A stretch of DNA of 64,000 nt, taken from the NCBI GenBank assembly GCA_942493385.1, contig OW818699.1:620001-684000 (forward strand), read 5' to 3'. Below the pieces are notes generated by a model. That model did not search any database. It was not told the origin of the DNA and saw only the letters and a program-made list of their open reading frames with translations. This document shows, piece after piece, positions 62,093-64,000 of the stretch. A program made the translations under genes and the position numbers. Position 1 is the first letter of the stretch; each line of letters opens with the position of its first letter. The stretch is from UBA8389 sp942493385. Its GTDB lineage: Bacteria > Bacteroidota > Bacteroidia > Bacteroidales > UBA1402.

Positions 62093-62896
62093 ATGTCAGA
62101 ATCAATTTATCAGGGTGGTCGAATGCCTGCGCTGTTTGTCGGACATGGAAGTCCGATGTATGCCATTGAGGAAAATGAATTTGTGCGTACGTGGCGAGAA
62201 TTAGGTGCTGAATTGCCCAAGCCAAAAGCCATTTTGGCCGTTTCAGCACATTGGGAAACGCATGGCACTCAAGTAACTGCCATGCAGAAACCCCAAACCA
62301 TACATGATTTTGGCGGCTTTCCACAAGCTTTGTTCGATGTACAATATCCTGCTCCAGGTAGTCCTGAACTGGCTAATGATGCCATTCGGACTGTAAAAAG
62401 CAGTCCAGTAACAGCCGACGACCGCTGGGGGCTCGATCACGGGACTTGGAGCGTCATCCGACGCATCTATCCCAATGCTGACATCCCCATTGTCCAGTTG
62501 AGTCTGGATTATCATAAGACTCCCCAGCAGCATTACGACTTGGCCAAGGAATTGGCAACGTTTCGCGACAAAGGATGCCTTATCGTTGGGAGCGGTAACA
62601 TCGTTCACAACCTCCGCCAAGTAGCTTGGGACAAACCTGACGACGCTGAATACGGACATGATTGGGCGCTCGAAGCCAATGCCCTGCTGAAGAAACTAAT
62701 TCTGGAAAACGACCACAAATCCCTTATAAACTATCAGTCCTTGGGTCGTGCCGTTCAATTGGCTGCTCCCACACCCGATCACTTCTTGCCCTTGCTTTAC
62801 GCCTTGGCATTGAAGCAAAAAGACGAGGCACTCACTTTTTTCAATGATAAGGCGGTAATGGGCTCATTGACGATGACTTCGGTAAAAATCGGATGA
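62093..62896 (+). CDS. ygiD: YgiD-type class III extradiol ring-cleavage dioxygenase
   Basis: A 267-residue LigB-superfamily enzyme related to DOPA 4,5-dioxygenase. Metal-site and substrate motifs: ALFVGHGSPM (His in GHGS), AHWETHGTQV (His-x-His-type site), GLDHGTWSVI and LIVGSGNIVHNLR. Normal length. The start is the ATG at 62093; an in-frame TTG at 62084 is less likely. It lies 12 bp after the YdeI-like gene, so co-transcription is probable. Physiological substrate in this organism is unknown. Confidence 0.9.
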   Translation: MSESIYQGGRMPALFVGHGSPMYAIEENEFVRTWRELGAELPKPKAILAVSAHWETHGTQVTAMQKPQTIHDFGGFPQALFDVQYPAPGSPELANDAIRTVKSSPVTADDRWGLDHGTWSVIRRIYPNADIPIVQLSLDYHKTPQQHYDLAKELATFRDKGCLIVGSGNIVHNLRQVAWDKPDDAEYGHDWALEANALLKKLILENDHKSLINYQSLGRAVQLAAPTPDHFLPLLYALALKQKDEALTFFNDKAVMGSLTMTSVKIG

Positions 62897-63007
62897 CTAT
62901 TTTTTTATAGCGGTGTTTTTATTTAATATTGCGAATGCTTTTACGCGGTTATTCACATAAAATCCGTTTAATTAGCAAAACTTAAGCTGTATTAAATTAA
63001 ATACCAA

Positions 63008-64000
63008 ATGGTTAGTACTATTAAAAAGCATTTCCTGACTCCGATTAAGCTGCTATTTTTATTGCTGTTGCTTCTTCAAATCTCGTGTCAATCTCCTTCC
63101 AAAAAGGCACCAGCACCTGAAAAAGATTCTTTCAGATTTCTGGAGATGGACATAACTCAGATTCAACAAGGCTACAAGAACGGAAGTTTCACCATCAAGG
63201 AAGTGGTTCAAGCCTATCTGGACAGGATTGACGAATTAGACAAAAACGGCCCTGAGTTGAATTCCATCATTATGGTGAATCCGGATGCTCTACAAATTGC
63301 AGCAGCATTGGACAAAGAGATGAAGCAGACGGGCAAGATTCGTGGACCCTTGTTCGGCATACCGGTTGTGCTGAAAGATAACATCGACACGCACGACAAG
63401 ATGCCATGCACTGCGGGTTCCAAAGCGCTTTCAAGTTCTTATCCGTTAAAGGATAGTTATGTAGCCAGTCAGTTGAGGGCTGCAGGTGCCATCATCCTAG
63501 CTAAATCCAACTTGAGCGAGTGGGCCAATTTTCGAGGCCAAATGTCTACTAGCGGTTGGAGTGGAGTGGGTGGACTGACAAAAAATCCATACGAGTTGAG
63601 TCGGAATGCATGCGGATCGAGTTCGGGTTCAGCGGTGGCGGTTTCAGCCAATTTAACAACGATAGCCATTGGAACCGAAACCGACGGCTCCATCGTTTGC
63701 CCGTCTCACATCAATGGCATTGTGGGATTAAAACCTACGGTTGGGCTTTTAAGTCGTACCGGAATCATCCCGATTTCATTTACGCAAGATACGCCGGGGC
63801 CGATGGGTCGAACGGTTCGAGATGTGGCCTTATGCCTCGGTGCGCTGGTGGGTGTTGATTCCACAGATGTAAAAACGCTGGTAAGTGAGGGTCATTTTTA
63901 TAACGATTATACGCAGTTTTTAAAGAAAGATGGGCTCAAGGGAAAGCGACTTGGTTTGTACAAAGCGCCTTATGGTATGAATTATAAGGTGGATACGTTG
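63008..64000 (+). CDS. Lipoprotein amidase of the amidase-signature family, 3' end outside the window
   Basis: The frame runs from ATG 63008 to the window end with no stop (331 codons), so the C-terminus is missing. The signal peptide ends in lipobox QISC (Cys near 27). Amidase-signature residues are present: Lys in VLKDNID, the Gly/Ser-rich core NACGSSSGSAVAVS with the cis-Ser, and the nucleophile Ser in GTETDGSIVCPS. It resembles GatA-like and peptide amidases but is exported, so it probably hydrolyses an envelope amide rather than Glu-tRNA. It starts 111 bp after ygiD, a gap with no gene. Confidence 0.9.
   Translation, partial: MVSTIKKHFLTPIKLLFLLLLLLQISCQSPSKKAPAPEKDSFRFLEMDITQIQQGYKNGSFTIKEVVQAYLDRIDELDKNGPELNSIIMVNPDALQIAAALDKEMKQTGKIRGPLFGIPVVLKDNIDTHDKMPCTAGSKALSSSYPLKDSYVASQLRAAGAIILAKSNLSEWANFRGQMSTSGWSGVGGLTKNPYELSRNACGSSSGSAVAVSANLTTIAIGTETDGSIVCPSHINGIVGLKPTVGLLSRTGIIPISFTQDTPGPMGRTVRDVALCLGALVGVDSTDVKTLVSEGHFYNDYTQFLKKDGLKGKRLGLYKAPYGMNYKVDTL

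Overview
The window looks like chromosomal DNA of an anaerobic, plant-polysaccharide-degrading member of the Bacteroidota, probably of the order Bacteroidales. Four exported proteins end in clear type IX secretion (T9SS) C-terminal sorting domains and a fifth in a degenerate one. Boxes matching the Bacteroidetes -7 consensus TAnnTTTG precede several genes. There is an [FeFe]-hydrogenase operon typical of fermenters. No tRNA, rRNA, CRISPR, insertion sequence or prophage was seen, and no gene-free stretch exceeds about 300 bp. Family or genus cannot be fixed from the sequence alone.

Layout. (1) 1-8621, plus strand: hydG (5' end outside the window), hydF, hydE, then a three-subunit [FeFe] hydrogenase. 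Its NuoF-like subunit is fused to a GltD/NfnB-like flavoprotein module. (2) 8622-14290: an outer-membrane barrel protein, a PAS histidine kinase, and a membrane-spanning propeller protein that ends directly in an AraC-type DNA-binding domain. (3) 14260-25694, minus strand: carbohydrate and envelope enzymes in three transcription units (lyase plus GH28-like; serine hydrolase, NodB deacetylase and lipoprotein; PL1 pectate lyase plus GH30). (4) 25794-33655, minus strand: a tightly packed six-gene unit (SnoaL-like, SDR, carotenoid-isomerase-like FAD enzyme, GH2, MBOAT acyltransferase, SGNH-like partner). (5) 33939-39891, plus strand: a complete 2-oxoacid dehydrogenase complex operon with its own lipoate ligase and a flavodoxin. 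(6) 39896-49468, minus strand: an eight-gene operon with four cobalamin-binding radical SAM enzymes, two GNAT/FemAB-like acyltransferases, and a fold-III PLP decarboxylase homologue that has lost the PLP lysine. A Na+/alanine-type symporter lies divergently across a perfect 13-bp inverted repeat. (7) 49554-56796: the symporter, peroxiredoxin, a small exported protein, a PL9 pectate lyase and a large modular T9SS glycosidase-like protein. (8) 56859-61435, minus strand: an UPF0718 permease, an exported DUF362 protein, an ECF sigma factor and three small His/Cys-rich membrane proteins. (9) 61496-64000, plus strand: YdeI-like protein, YgiD-type dioxygenase and a lipoprotein amidase cut by the window end.

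How it fits together. Secreted pectate lyases (PL1, PL9), a GH28-like enzyme, GH30, GH2 and the modular T9SS protein would depolymerise pectin and associated glycans. The propeller-AraC protein is a plausible sensor for that regulon. Sugars and 2-oxo acids would be oxidised through the E1/E2/E3 complex, and excess reductant would leave as H2 through the hydrogenase. The least explained part is the radical SAM operon (39896-49468). It resembles a small-molecule or lipid biosynthetic cluster of unknown product and is the best candidate for an undescribed system.
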